Assembly (NCBI GenBank): GCA_022835595.1
Contig: BQUP01000003.1
Span: 2,280,975-2,344,974 of the forward strand
Origin: Cystobasidium ongulense
Taxonomy: Eukaryota > Basidiomycota > Cystobasidiomycetes > Cystobasidiales > Cystobasidiaceae
Length of the DNA stretch: 64,000 nt
Direction of reading: 5' to 3'
Positions 1 to 10,320 of this stretch are shown in pieces. Both the position numbers and the translations under genes were made by a program. Position 1 is the stretch's first letter; every line of letters begins with the position of its first letter. The notes below the pieces were generated by a model, which was given only the letters and a program-made list of their open reading frames with translations, was not told where the DNA came from and made no database searches.

Positions 1-112
1 CTACATTCAGCTTCTCAATACCGTCCGCGACGAGCTCGCAGCGAAGTATTCGCAAAAGCCTCAACTTTCGTCTTCTCATCCCATCGACACAAATGCTCTG
101 TTCATTATGTAG
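1..112 (+). CDS. Metacaspase, C-terminal end (partial)
   Basis: Only the last 36 codons lie in the window, entering at base 2 and ending at the TAG at 110-112. The tail contains [19 protein letters not shown] followed by a short hydrophobic end. This matches the conserved C-terminus of fungal type I metacaspases (Mca1/Casp family), where a helix is followed by YSQxPQLS and a short strand. Metacaspases are calcium-dependent, Arg/Lys-specific cysteine peptidases tied to stress response and protein quality control. The catalytic His/Cys dyad would lie upstream of the window and cannot be checked. The gene faces the next one tail to tail. The call rests on one short motif. Confidence 0.7.
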   Translation, partial: YIQLLNTVRDELAAKYSQKPQLSSSHPIDTNALFIM

Positions 113-291
113 CTACAATTCAGCGTTTCTGTCTACGTCCCTCTGGCTCAGGGCCCAATCATCACACATTCACTTTTCAAAGTCAGATACAGCTCAACAA
201 ATGGCTGGTCCGTTTTTGACTATCAAAAAGGGTGTCTACTCTTCGTCGCCCTTCACACTTCCTCATTACATAGCACATACTTGCCTCAATC

Positions 292-1437
292 TCATATGTC
301 ATCTCCGCCGCTAGATGACAAGGGTACTTCCTTGAAGATGTCCTTGTACTTCACAACGATGTTGCCATACTTTTCAGGCTGCAGATGAATGAGGAGCATT
401 TGTTCCTTCAATTCAGCTTGAGTGTTACTCAATGAAGTGATTTGAGGATCTTCAGTGATTTTCGGTCTTCTCCTGCATTGGCAAAATGTTTTGCTTTCAT
501 CAGCCCTCTCCTTTCACGACAGCACATCTCCTTCACTTACGACTCGGCTGTAGTCCACTCTATAGCGTCCATGAGCGGAGAGTCATACAGATCCTCAATA
601 ATATTAGGTACCGCGGCCTTCTTAGACTGAGGTACGATGTTTTGACGCTTTCTGTATTTCCAGAAGATCTTGCTGCCTCTCTCTAGAGGATCGTCAGAGA
701 TCTTTGACAATGGACTAGCGTCTGCAACTTCGTAGGGGCGCCCGTTGGTACAACCATGTATGAGATTGAAGACGGAAGAAAAAGCATGTCCCGGTGACAT
801 AGGACATTCGTCTGCTTCACTTGATGAGCGTGAGCTAGATGAAACCAATGCTGGTCTACCTGCTACAATTGATCCAGTCGCGCCTCGAGAACGGCGTTTA
901 CGTTTGGCTGGAGAAGTTGCCAATTGCCAGGGCGCATCTTTCTGGCCTGAGGTGGTAGTAGAGCTAGGTAGGGAGCCAGGCGAATGAACCTTCTGCCGTC
1001 CTACTGATAATTTGGGTACCGCGAGAACGCTTGACAACCATTCAGGGATATATTCAGGGAGCGACACTGGCTTGAACGCTGCTTTAGATATCGGAGGAGG
1101 CGGAGAGCATACTGAATAACTTCCGTAGAGCTCTTTAGAACTAGTCATCGTGTGAAGGGTCTTAACGGGACGAGTTATGCTGTCCTGGATTGCTCGTGGG
1201 ATGAAACTGTGGAAGCTGTCTTTGGGCTTCATCAATGGAAGGAGATAGCTAGAGAGGCGTCTGAAGCTTTCTTCTCTCCAAATGAGGTGCTCAGCTGTGC
1301 CAACTATTGATTGGGCCGCCTAATCAGAAGCACATGTGGCGAGAACCGAGCGTCAAAACAAAGACGGGATCAGTTTACCAGATGGTGGAGAACCTTCTGC
1401 AGTGTCGTAGATGTGGTGTTTTTACCTCTAGTAGCAT
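292..1437 (-). CDS. Hypothetical protein, about 314 aa, four exons proposed
   Basis: I do not recognise this protein. The 3' part is firm: the exon at 541-1319 joins the last exon at 292-427 through a 113-nt intron with donor GTAAGT, and the joined frame ends at TGA 292-294. The frame continues upstream through EHLIWREESFRRLSSYL to an acceptor at 1320. Two tiny exons, 1379-1396 and 1426-1437, complete a start ATG and sum to 945 nt. However, the first intron would be only 29 nt, so the true start may be another upstream exon. The middle (about residues 110-230) is Ser-rich with a basic AKRKRRSRG stretch, a possible nuclear signal. No catalytic motif is visible. Confidence 0.6.
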
Positions 1438-2082
1438 GTGTATGCGCAGTGTGTCTTCGATGTTATGATCATGATACGGAGAGAGAGAATTGGAGCGGAG
1501 TGAACCTGCTTGAAAGCACACAGCGAGGAAGAGTAGGAGGGGACGTAAATTGCGGGAAGGAGGGGGACATACGTAAACAGTCGTGTTGTTCTGCCGAGCA
1601 CGAGGCTATAAGTATGATAATTTGCATTGCAGTCTCGAAGTCACAAAGGCATCGTCGTTCGCTCTTGTCCTGCAGCTATTATAAACAAGCTGAAAACGCC
1701 GCATCTCCTAAAAGATAGAAGAGCAGTGGTTTCATAAGGTACTATACTACGACCCACACATCCGCTTATGCTATTCCCTCTTCAATTCTTGGACTATAAC
1801 ACAGCATCGCCGGTTTTCTTTTCTTGCGAATTAAGTGGTGCTGATTTGAACCAGTTATTGTAGATGAGAGTTGACAGCTTTGTATACGGTTTGTGGTTGA
1901 AATCGCCAACACGTGGCTTCTTAGCACCTTTCCGTGCCATGGACTACCTGGCGTGACAAGCCCTTTACGCCTTGCACAGGGGAGGATTTTAAAGGACTTG
2001 GCATATTCGTCTCAGGACCATTGTGTAACGATAATTTCCTGTCTTATTCCGCAATGACGCGTACCTATACTTGATGAGGTGT
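1438..2082. other. Intergenic, promoter side of the 292-1437 gene
   Basis: Between the proposed start of one minus-strand gene and the stop of the next. It includes a pyrimidine-rich stretch on the minus strand (about 1460-1560), usual for a fungal promoter or 5' UTR. A 135-codon plus-strand frame at 1311-1718 lies mostly opposite the neighbouring gene and has no recognisable content. I see no other gene. Confidence 0.4.
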
Positions 2083-3489
2083 TTAGTAGAATTGTGTAGG
2101 AGGATACCATCGATCATGCTCATCTTGCGCAGCTCGAGCTTGGGCGAAGCCGGGCGACAGCATTGGATCTCGATAAGTGTGACCGTGGTGCCCGTAGTGA
2201 GCAGATGGTGATCCGCACCCTCCTGTGCAGTAGGGATCAATGCATACTGCAGGTGCATGAATAGGTGCTGGTGTACAGGTGATGCAAGGGCCAGGGCCAG
2301 CGCAGGCAGCATGTGCATGACCACGATGGTGAGGATGAGCGTGAGCTTGATGGTGAATGTTGTGACCGTGCACAGGTGCGTGTGCATGAGGCTGAGGGTG
2401 CCCATGGTGGTGTCCGCGGCTCGCTCCATGACCACCTCTGTGATGATGATGATCCTGTTGCCTGCGTAATGCTTCCCGAGCGGGATCCGCACCATCGTCG
2501 TACGCTCCACTAAAATCGTTGTGCTGAATAATATAGAAACAGTTCAGCCTGACTTGCCTCTTGATCCGAGCGGCTTCACTTACATGGCGTTGAGCGACTG
2601 ATTGAGTGTAAGCTAGCTCTTCTTGTAGGAGTTGATTGTCGCGCATTACAGCTCTCTGTTTACAAAAGAAGAACGTTACCTCAGTACGTGTTATGGAGTT
2701 ATTTTTGGGCAGAAGCAACTTTTTTGTTGCTCTACATTAGGAAAAGACTGACCAGATATTGCTCCATCTGTACATACTGCTGAACCATTGCTTGCCTTTC
2801 ATGGGACATTTTTGAAAGGTCTCCGCGGTTGATTCCACCAAGCCAAGCCGCCAATCTCGAATGTGCCGTAGCTAAGTCTGTTCCACCACGTTGTGCTAGA
2901 CCGGCGAGCCCTTCAGGTCCGAGATTGAGACCTGGAGATCCCAACCCTAGGGCAAAGACGCCAGGTGAAGCTTGAACGGCGCTCATCTTGGCGACCTGGA
3001 TTTCAGCTTGAAGTCTCTGGATATCATCGAGTTTTTCTTGGAGAGCGACGTAGGTTTCGACTGTAGGGGGTTGGAGTGCCGTACGCGAGGGAGAGAAGAA
3101 TCGGAGAGTAGTCAGTCTTCACTGTGAAATCATGAAAGGGGTCATGACGGTAGCAGATAGCGAACGCATGAGGTCGTCTGGAACGCAGGGAGTTGAGGAG
3201 AATAGGCTGACCTTTTTTCTTCCTCGCGTCTGCTGCAGCGGCCTTTGCCTTGTCTTCTTCAGATAATTTCTTCGACGGCCCTCCGAGCTGTTCAACGAAT
3301 TATACGGTTTGCAGATAGAAACATCGTTATTGTATAGTCGAAAAGTATTGTTTGAATGGACCAGGTGAAGAGTCAAGTGTCAGTTGTCGTGCGGACGGTA
3401 GCCGGTAGCCATCTCCTGTGAAGAACGACAGAGGTGCGGACATGACAGCTTACGAAGGTGCGTGTAGCTGGAGCGTTGAGAAGACCCAT
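2083..3489 (-). CDS. Coiled-coil protein with a histidine- and cysteine-rich tail, 310 aa
   Basis: Five exons: 3454-3489, 3213-3287 or 3212-3287, 2753-3060, 2584-2655 and 2083-2523. All junctions are GT-AG and the coding length of 933 nt is a multiple of three. The start is ATG at 3489 (MGLLNAPATRTF). Residues about 15-70 are charged and helical (SEEDKAKAAAADARKKK, then LQEKLDDIQRLQAEIQ), probably a coiled coil. A Gly/Ala-rich stretch follows, then a second helix (MRDNQLLQEELAYTQSVAQ). The last 120 residues hold dozens of His in HHHH, HGH and HAH runs, followed by Cys motifs CxxC and CxxxC. Such tails bind Zn, Ni or Cu in other proteins; that function is inferred here. I recognise no named family. 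Confidence 0.75.
2190..2470 (-). repeat. Histidine-codon low-complexity tract
   Basis: Imperfect CAC/CAT codon repeats on the minus strand encode the His-rich tail of the 2083-3489 gene. The reading frame is uninterrupted, so the tract is coding rather than a free microsatellite. Confidence 0.85.
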
Positions 3490-4106
3490 CGTGTCCTTAT
3501 GAAAGCTAAGATCCGCGTGGTATAGGCTTGCTTATGTGTGTCAGGTGTGTGTGTCGTGTTGTCGTCGAGTTGGCAAGAGGAAGAGAAGGTGAGGCTGTAC
3601 TTGCAGCGATGACTCGTCAGGTGACCGTGGTGAGGGCACACTTTGGAGCTTCGTTGGGGCAGAAAGATGTACTGCCCCGAGTCACGCTCCGTGTGTATGT
3701 CCACCTGACCTTGCTAAACGCCATAGTTGATCGCAAGCATCCCAATTCCTGCCAGGCTGTCCGACATGGACTGACTTCCTAGCCCGAGCTGGGAGGACAG
3801 TACAGAGCTAGCCACGAAGCAGCTTTCACGCCCAATAACACTGCCATTGTGGCCCTTGGGAATGGCCCAGGCTACATGCTTTTGTCGTCTCACTTTACGC
3901 GCTTGTTTGGTCCTCGGCGCCTGCACTCAGGTCGCAAAGACAGCGGGACGATGATTGCAGTGATTGTTTCCACAAGAAATAGTGTATCTATCGAGAGGCA
4001 GTCTTTGTATGCATCCGCCAGAACATCCCAGTCTTGAGGAGCCTTGCCTGTGTGGAGACGCCAACTGCACTCAAAAGAAACCATGTGGGTGATTTTCCAA
4101 CGTGCT
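3490..4106. other. Intergenic, 617 bp
   Basis: Lies between the start of the His-rich protein gene and the stop of the PAC3 gene, both on the minus strand. It would hold the promoter of the former and the 3' UTR of the latter. Short open frames occur on both strands, but none has splice partners or a recognisable motif. Confidence 0.4.
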
Positions 4107-4819
4107 TTAGATTGCAGTAGTGACGAGATCCATGACAGCCCTGAATCTACCACGCTGCTCTTGCATGCTGTCGCTATCTAGCGCCTGTCCAGGCTCTGCC
4201 GTCTTTCCTTCCAAGAAAGCAGGCTTCAAGCCCAAGGCAACAACAACAGGCTTCGTTTCTCCAAGACCGGTTGCGCTTGTTACATGCGCATCGTCATCTG
4301 ACATTGGCTGCCTTGATTTTGCGAACAGTATAGCAGCTATTTGCGAAGCATAGAGTTGTTCTGCTTGACGCAATTCTTCAGTTTTGGACGTACCAAAAAG
4401 AGTTGTGATTGCGGATGATGCATCTGGAGGAGGTAGGAAGGCGCCATTGAGCGAGTCGTGTATCGTTTGGTCGCTTGCACTATGCTGTTCTTGTTCTTCG
4501 TCGTCCCCAAATGGATCACGTCGCTGTGTGGTTCTCCGCCTGCTCGTTGTCGGAGGCGATATCTGGATCTGCGCGACCAGTCCAGTTAGCCACCTCCGGG
4601 AAGCAGATACAGAATCGAGATGCTCACCATTTTCCCAATCTTGCCTTGATTCACAAGCACCACAGTCTTGTCCTGGAAGAATTGTAGCAAGATCTGGCCA
4701 AGGTCGCAATTAGCTCGAGTTCGCTGATCCAACCTCTTGTCGCGCACCTCTGTCGGAAAGCCAGCTATAGTCTGCGAAGCCTGACGGGTAGCTACTGGGA
4801 AGCTCTCAGTGGAAGCCAT
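4107..4819 (-). CDS. Proteasome assembly chaperone 3 homologue (PAC3/Poc3), 217 aa
   Basis: Two exons, 4628-4819 and 4107-4568, joined in phase 0 by a 59-nt GT-AG intron. The N-terminal part reads TIAGFPTEV, then an Asp/Gln-rich strand and VLVNQGKIGKMIQISPP. This follows the PAC3 pattern of GxPTxV, strand, then TQxGKMGxLxS. The C-terminal part has a LFGTSKTEELRQAEQLYASQI helix, then KPVVVALGLK, matching the last helix and strand of the family. An acidic, low-complexity loop is inserted in between, making it longer than human PAC3 (122 aa). PAC3 pairs with PAC4 and helps order alpha subunits during 20S proteasome ring assembly. It starts 277 bp from a divergent plus-strand gene. Confidence 0.72.
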
Positions 4820-5096
4820 GGTGACAGAGCTGTGTTTGCCGGTAGTTAGGTGGAAAGAAAGCCTGCAAGAGCTCGCCGAGATCAGCCTGAAGCTATGTTT
4901 CCTGCGGGCAACATCAGTCACAGCCATATAACGAAGCACCGTAGTAGCGCAGGAACGTTTGTTTTGCTTTATGATTTGTTCTTGGACGCCTCTAGCACTA
5001 CTTGTTACTGGCAACAAGAGCCCGCATTTACAGCCTTCGCTTGCTTGCCTTCGCATCGACTACTGCAAGGACGCGAAGACAAGCAGCTAGATCACG
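4820..5096. promoter_or_regulatory. Bidirectional promoter region, PAC3 / promethin-like gene
   Basis: A 277-bp gap separates two divergent start codons, so both promoters must lie in or near it. I see no clear TATA box. The placement is inferred from gene orientation only. Confidence 0.5.
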
Positions 5097-6054
5097 ATGG
5101 GTGCACCTGCGTACCAGCAGCCTCTGTTCGCCGACATGGACAAAGCAAAGGAGCTTGTCGACTCGAAAGCAGCAGAGTCAGTTTTCTTTCCTGCTGATTC
5201 TCGACTGCTGAGCATGCTGATCGACATGATACTCTCGCAATATCATCAAACTTGACCAGACTCGATAGCAAACTCATTCAGCCAGCTTCCAATGCCTTCA
5301 GGAAAGCTGCCTCTGAGTACCCGCTTGCTACCGTGAGCTACAATCGCGACTGACACTGGAACCAGGATCAGGATCACCATGCTGATCTCCTTACCCGCTT
5401 ATCATAGCTATTCTGTACTACTTTCGCGTTTCTTTCCATCTTTCCAATTCTCGCCTTCGTCGGCTTCGCTATCTGCGCTGGATCTATTATCCTTGCTACC
5501 ACCCTGGTATTCCTCGTTGGCTGGTTAGGCCTGATCATTGGATCAGCAGGTAGGTCGGACACTTCCTTAATGCAATCAGGTACGACGAACTGACCTACAC
5601 ATTTCACCTTCGCACGTAGCCATTATTCTTGCAGCTGTCCTTTCTGTCACTATCAGCATCAGTTTGACTGTAACCGGCTCAGCCGCATGTGCAGCAATAG
5701 CGTACAAGCTTATCATGAACGTCAAAGCAGCTTCATCAGTTGCGGATGGCGTACTCGTGAGCCCATGTTCCTGTGCCTAGGATATTCATGGCGGTCTGGC
5801 TGATCTTCTGTCTCTTCCTTCTATTGCAACAGCTGACTGTAAATGAAATTAAAGAATACATCAACGACGGCAAGACCATTGAGCAGATCAAGGACCAGAA
5901 CGGCTACAGAGTATCAACTTTGCCGATGCCAGATATTAAGCACATTAATGGCCACCCTGGAAGTCCAACAGGACATAGCAGATCGACTTCAGTGAGGTCC
6001 GTCAAACCCGAGACTGTCGAGAAGATCCTTCCGGAACGCCTGGGTGCGGATTAG
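5097..6054 (+). CDS. Small membrane protein with a hydrophobic hairpin, promethin/LDAF1-like, 234 aa
   Basis: Five exons proposed: 5097-5180, 5213-5332, 5408-5549, 5620-5756 and 5833-6054, total 705 nt. Introns 2-4 have good signals. Intron 1 would be only 32 nt with donor GTTTTC, so the N-terminal junction is doubtful. After a soluble N-terminus with helical SNAFRKAASEYPLAT comes one long hydrophobic block of about 70 residues (residues about 69-140). It includes LVFLVGWLGLIIGSA and LSVTISISLTVTGSAA, and a hydrophilic tail follows. This hairpin with VGWLG and VTGSA resembles the promethin/LDAF1/Ldo family that works with seipin at ER-lipid droplet contacts. An oleosin-like or unrelated hairpin protein is possible. 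Confidence 0.6.
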
Positions 6055-6779
6055 CAATGTATCAAGTTTAGTGTCGTGGTCCATTCGTTACGCGGGTGGA
6101 GGATGAAAGCCATATATATATAGAACAGTGTTTGATCTAAGTCTACAACCTGGCGGGATTCATTATCTACGGGAAGGGAAGATAGAAAGAGCCTGCCAAA
6201 CACGACAAATGTAGCAGCTGACAACGGGCCACCTGTGAAACACACTGTTTTGTTTTGTACTAGTCGAATTGGTTGCTTTGCGAATGCGAGGCGTCGTAAC
6301 GAAATACTATGATCCAGCGTCTGCTTTGTTATGGTGCCATGATTCCCTCCCATATTTGGGCAACAAGAACCGGGCGACATATCGAGCATTTGATCTTCCA
6401 TCCCAGGTTCTGAGTAGGATGCATCTGCCATCCGGAGTGACGAGAATCTGTAAATTGGGGATCTCCATACCGGGCCTTGAGAAGCTGACGGTACCACTGT
6501 AAGAGCTAATGCAAGCATCTTCCCGCCAAGTACGAGCGAGATCGTAACAGTGCATTCCTGATCTGGCTCCTCGACAAGATCTGTCGAGATGGAGCTGCTG
6601 CCTTCTGAGCATGTCAAACCCGTTACGTGTCTTAAAGTGGCTCATTGGGCATCCAGCGCTGGCAGATGTGACTGCCGAAACGGTAGCCAACCTCCAAGAG
6701 TCCTGCTCTACGGACGACGGGCTTGCAGCTTTCAATAACGATTCAAGCTGTTATTCGAAATTAATTGCCTTTGGGCAGA
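6055..6779. other. Convergent intergenic region with two long minus-strand frames
   Basis: Gap between the stops of two convergent genes. It contains two overlapping minus-strand open frames of 188 and 142 codons (6051-6617 and 6307-6735) without recognisable motifs. A TA-rich run at about 6113-6121 probably lies in the 3' UTR of the left gene. I do not call a gene here. Confidence 0.35.
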
Positions 6780-9700
6780 TCACACGTTGACACGATATGG
6801 GGTGATGTGGTAATCTTCCGCCTGAGGTTGGCTTTCAAGGTAAGACTCGTCAGAATCTTCACCTCTTCCCTCGAGGCTTCCTTTTCCTTTCTCTTTGGCC
6901 TGTTTCCTCCTGCGTCTCTTACTTCTACTACTCTTGTGTAGTTCCCTCAATGTTCCTCGCATGTTGTGCCTTTTCTCCTTAAGACGGCCTACCATTCTGT
7001 CAAATCTTGAGTCATCCATACTAACTTGACGCGTTTCTGTCGATTGGCTCGGCGAAGTCGCCTTTCCTTGCTGTCTTCCCCCACTAGTTTCGAGGGTACG
7101 ATCAGAGCACACGTCAATGCCGCGCAAAAGATCAGCAAGGAACTGGGTATTGTTGAAGCGATTCTTATCTCCCAATCGAATGCGATGGTCTGCTTGTTGA
7201 GTATGCTGTGCTACTGCCGCTTTGTGAGCATTATGCAGATGTGCACCGATTGTGCTTAGGCTAAAAGGTAGAGTATGGTATGGCTTCGGGAAAGCGAGTA
7301 CTAGGTGCGTGGAATCCGCACTTCCGGGTTGTTGCCAGGGTAGGGAGGATCTGACGTAGTTCGAGGGTCTGCTTGATAGGGGCTGTCTCGACAAGGCCAC
7401 ACCTCTAGCTCCGCTGTTGGAGGGTTCACTTCCGGCTCCTCCTGCGTTCGAAATGCCTATGCCCGTACTGAGAAGGTGAATCTGCAGTCGAACCAATGTC
7501 GAAGGAGGAGTCGAAGTCTTGACAAATTCCAGTATCAGAGAAACTTTGAGGGATTCAGGAGGACTCGTTTCTTTGTCACGTGAAGCAGCTTCGAAAATCG
7601 AATTGCCATGCCACATGAGATATGCGAGCAATTCTCTCCAAGTAGGAGCTTCAAAAGCAAAAGTTCGATAATCGTCCTTGTTTTGAGTGCTTTCAACATA
7701 GCGCTCGTTGCTGCTTTCTTCGCGAGGATCGCTATCCGTGTATCTGCTAAGCACGATTAGATCGGGAAAGCGGCCCTGCCAATCTAGATGCTGATTAGGT
7801 GAAGAGAGTGGATTGAAGCCAAATGAGATGTTGGTATTGATATCGTGAGCTGATTCATCGATTGGCCTAGAATGCATCCCTCGACTTGATGGCTCCTCTC
7901 CTTCCGAGCCTGTAGACTCCCACGAAAGAGCACTTTCTCCTGACATATAGCCTTCGCCATTTGCTAGATCCTGTTGTTCGGCATTGATTCTGTCACGACC
8001 CTGTATAGGTTCAGGCGAGTGGGCAGGCGGCAAGTGAGTGATGTTTTCTCTAGAATGGGTCCGGGCATAATCATATCTTGCGACTGGCGGCGTTGTCTCT
8101 GTCTCGTCTGCTTGCTCTTCCATACTTGAATCTTGGCGATCATTTTCCTGGCTATCGGAGGTATTTCGGCGTTGCTCAATCGTTTGGCTTGGTTCTTCGT
8201 TATAATACTCATCGGCATTGTCACCTTGACCGTCAGATTCCGAGTCGGAAAGAGCGGCTTGCGAGTCATCGAAAGGATCATCTTCATAATCCTCGTTTTC
8301 CACAGCTCGGGTGGTTGATGGAGCGTTCATCGACGCTGAGGATGGATCTATCGATGCCGAATAATAGCTAGGGGTTGCAGTCGAAGTGGGAGATATAGCT
8401 GCAGTCTTTTGATCTAGTTGAGATAGAGCTGATGTTTGAATAGCTGCAATATTGGTTTCCGGCAGTACAGGCAGCGGAGGAAGAGGTCTGCGAGCCCGGA
8501 AAGCAGGGGGAGCTTGTGGAGCTGGAGACGAGGCACTAGCTGGACTAGGCGGTGATCGCGGCTGTGTTGACAATTGAGCGAGGTCAACGTCCCTCGAAGC
8601 CATGGGAAACCATTCATCAGGATCCGAACGTTCTCGCCTCCTGGCTGCAAAGAGCATGTGTGGGACGAAAGCTCTCATGGACTACCCACCACCAACATCA
8701 TGTCAGTATTTTCCTCTGGAAAGTGAAGATCTGTAAGATATAGTGAATGCTTACTCCTTCAGCCATCTCACTGGTAGCTACTGGCGGGTAAAAGACTTGT
8801 CGCTTCTCCTCCAGCGCTCTAGCTTCCTCTCGTGCTGTTTCAGTTGAGCTCAAAGCACTGTGGAAAGTGCCAGCATCGGTAGACGGTGCAGGCGAAGCTT
8901 GTGATTGTCCTTGCGAAGAGGTGTTTGTGGCTGTAGATGAAGCCTCATATGCCGGCGGAGGAGCATCGGTAATAGACGCATACTCGTCGTCTGCAGAAAG
9001 TCTACGACGAACAGGAAGTTCGGGAGCTCTTGCTTGATCTGGCGGAGGAGGTGCAGCCCGACCTGGACGGGGCGGAAGGTGATGTGGTGGAGTTGGTCGA
9101 GCCGATATACTTGCAGAGGTCGAGGGTAAGGGACTACCATGCGGGGATGTAGAAGAAGTAGAAGCGTAAATTTGAGCCGATGCCATCGAATTACGTTTTT
9201 GCTGAGCTGTTTGAAGTAATTTTTCTTGCTCGCGACGTTCGTCTTCCTGATCTAGAATGGAAAGCTCCATGGCTTTCCGGAACTCTTCGTCGTCTTCCTC
9301 TCCCTGGGTGGTTGCGATAGAGACTGTTCTCTGACTATCTGTATCAGTGCCAAACCTGCTGGACGCCCTACCCGATACGCGAGGATCATCAATATCTATA
9401 GGTAACTGATTTGCTGATGATCTTTCCGTCTGCTTGCCCTTTGCTGCGGTCTTCCTTGCAGCTTCACGCTCGCTTGCTCTAATAGCTTCGAGGATAGCTT
9501 GCTCCTCTTCAGCTTGTATAATAGCGAGCTGGTCCTCGTGAGCTTCATGATCAGCTTGTGATTGTCTCAAAATAGCATCTTCGTCTTCGAGCTCTTTCTG
9601 CTTTCTTGCCGACTCTCGCTCTTCTGCTTCATGAGAAGCTCTCAGAGCAGCTTCATACTGTCTCATACAAGTCTCAGTTTACATGGAACATGCAATGCCA

Positions 9701-9996
9701 GTGAGAAGGTAGATGACGCCACGCACCTGATCCTGTTCTTCAGATAGCTTGAGGGCTCTTTCGAGCTCGTCGCGCTCCCGTTGAGCCTGGTCCCACTGAG
9801 TCGTAGGGTGTGAATAGGGAACAGCACCAGGCGGCAGTGTCTTCTCTGCTATGGTGCGCGGCTGGTGGTTACCCTCGTTATATGCGGGCAGAATCCTGCC
9901 ATGGCCGTCCACACCTGCGGCCGGCTGCGCTGTGGAAGCTTGCGAGGGCGCGGACACCGCAGAGGCTTTCTTCAGCCGCGATAGTGCGTGGTTCAT
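6780..9996 (-). CDS. Protein with several ubiquitin-interacting motifs, 1029 aa
   Basis: Three exons: 9727-9996, 8755-9672 and 6780-8681 (3090 nt), with introns of 54 and 73 nt. The start is ATG 9996. The first 210 residues hold four UIM-like helices with the acidic-(hydrophobic)-Ala-Ser pattern: DELERALKLSEEQ, EDAILRQSQADHE, EQAILEAIRASERE and EEFRKAMELSILDQE. Proline-rich stretches follow (PPPDQARAP and PPRPGRAAPPPP). A globular segment lies near residues 680-800, and the C-terminus is basic with KSSRSKRRRRKQ. UIMs bind ubiquitin, so the protein is probably a ubiquitin adaptor, perhaps in trafficking or proteasome delivery. No catalytic domain is seen and I cannot name an orthologue. Confidence 0.78.
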
Positions 9997-10320
9997 GAGT
10001 GATCACTCCATGCATGCGTGTCACTTCTTCGACAAGTACGCATAGGTGAAGCAAGAGGAACGATGGTGATAATGCTCCGAGACGTTGCTCGATCGGGCGG
10101 TACCGGCTTACATAATCCAGCCTGCCGCTTATCGGCTCGATACTCACACCGCCATTAGCCAGTTCAGCGTCCATCGACTGATTGCGACAATCGCTATCTG
10201 CCAACGAGCTTGTCATCTTTGCCGAGAAGTTGCGGGAGTGAAATAGAATTACAGGTGACGAGTATGCTATGCGGTACACAGCGGAACCATGAAGGCCGCA
10301 TGCGTAGAGCCTTGTTTACA
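9997..10320. other. Intergenic, 324 bp
   Basis: Upstream of the UIM protein gene and downstream of the SHY1 stop, both on the minus strand. It is expected to hold the promoter of the former. I see no additional gene. Confidence 0.4.

Noticed and set aside
4436-4713. Plus-strand frames opposite PAC3
   Set aside because: They are shadows of the minus-strand exon, which has family motifs and a proper splice junction.
6107-6121. TATATATATA run as a TATA box
   Set aside because: It lies about 60 bp after a stop codon and 660 bp from the nearest other gene end, both genes converging on it. A 3' UTR position is more likely.
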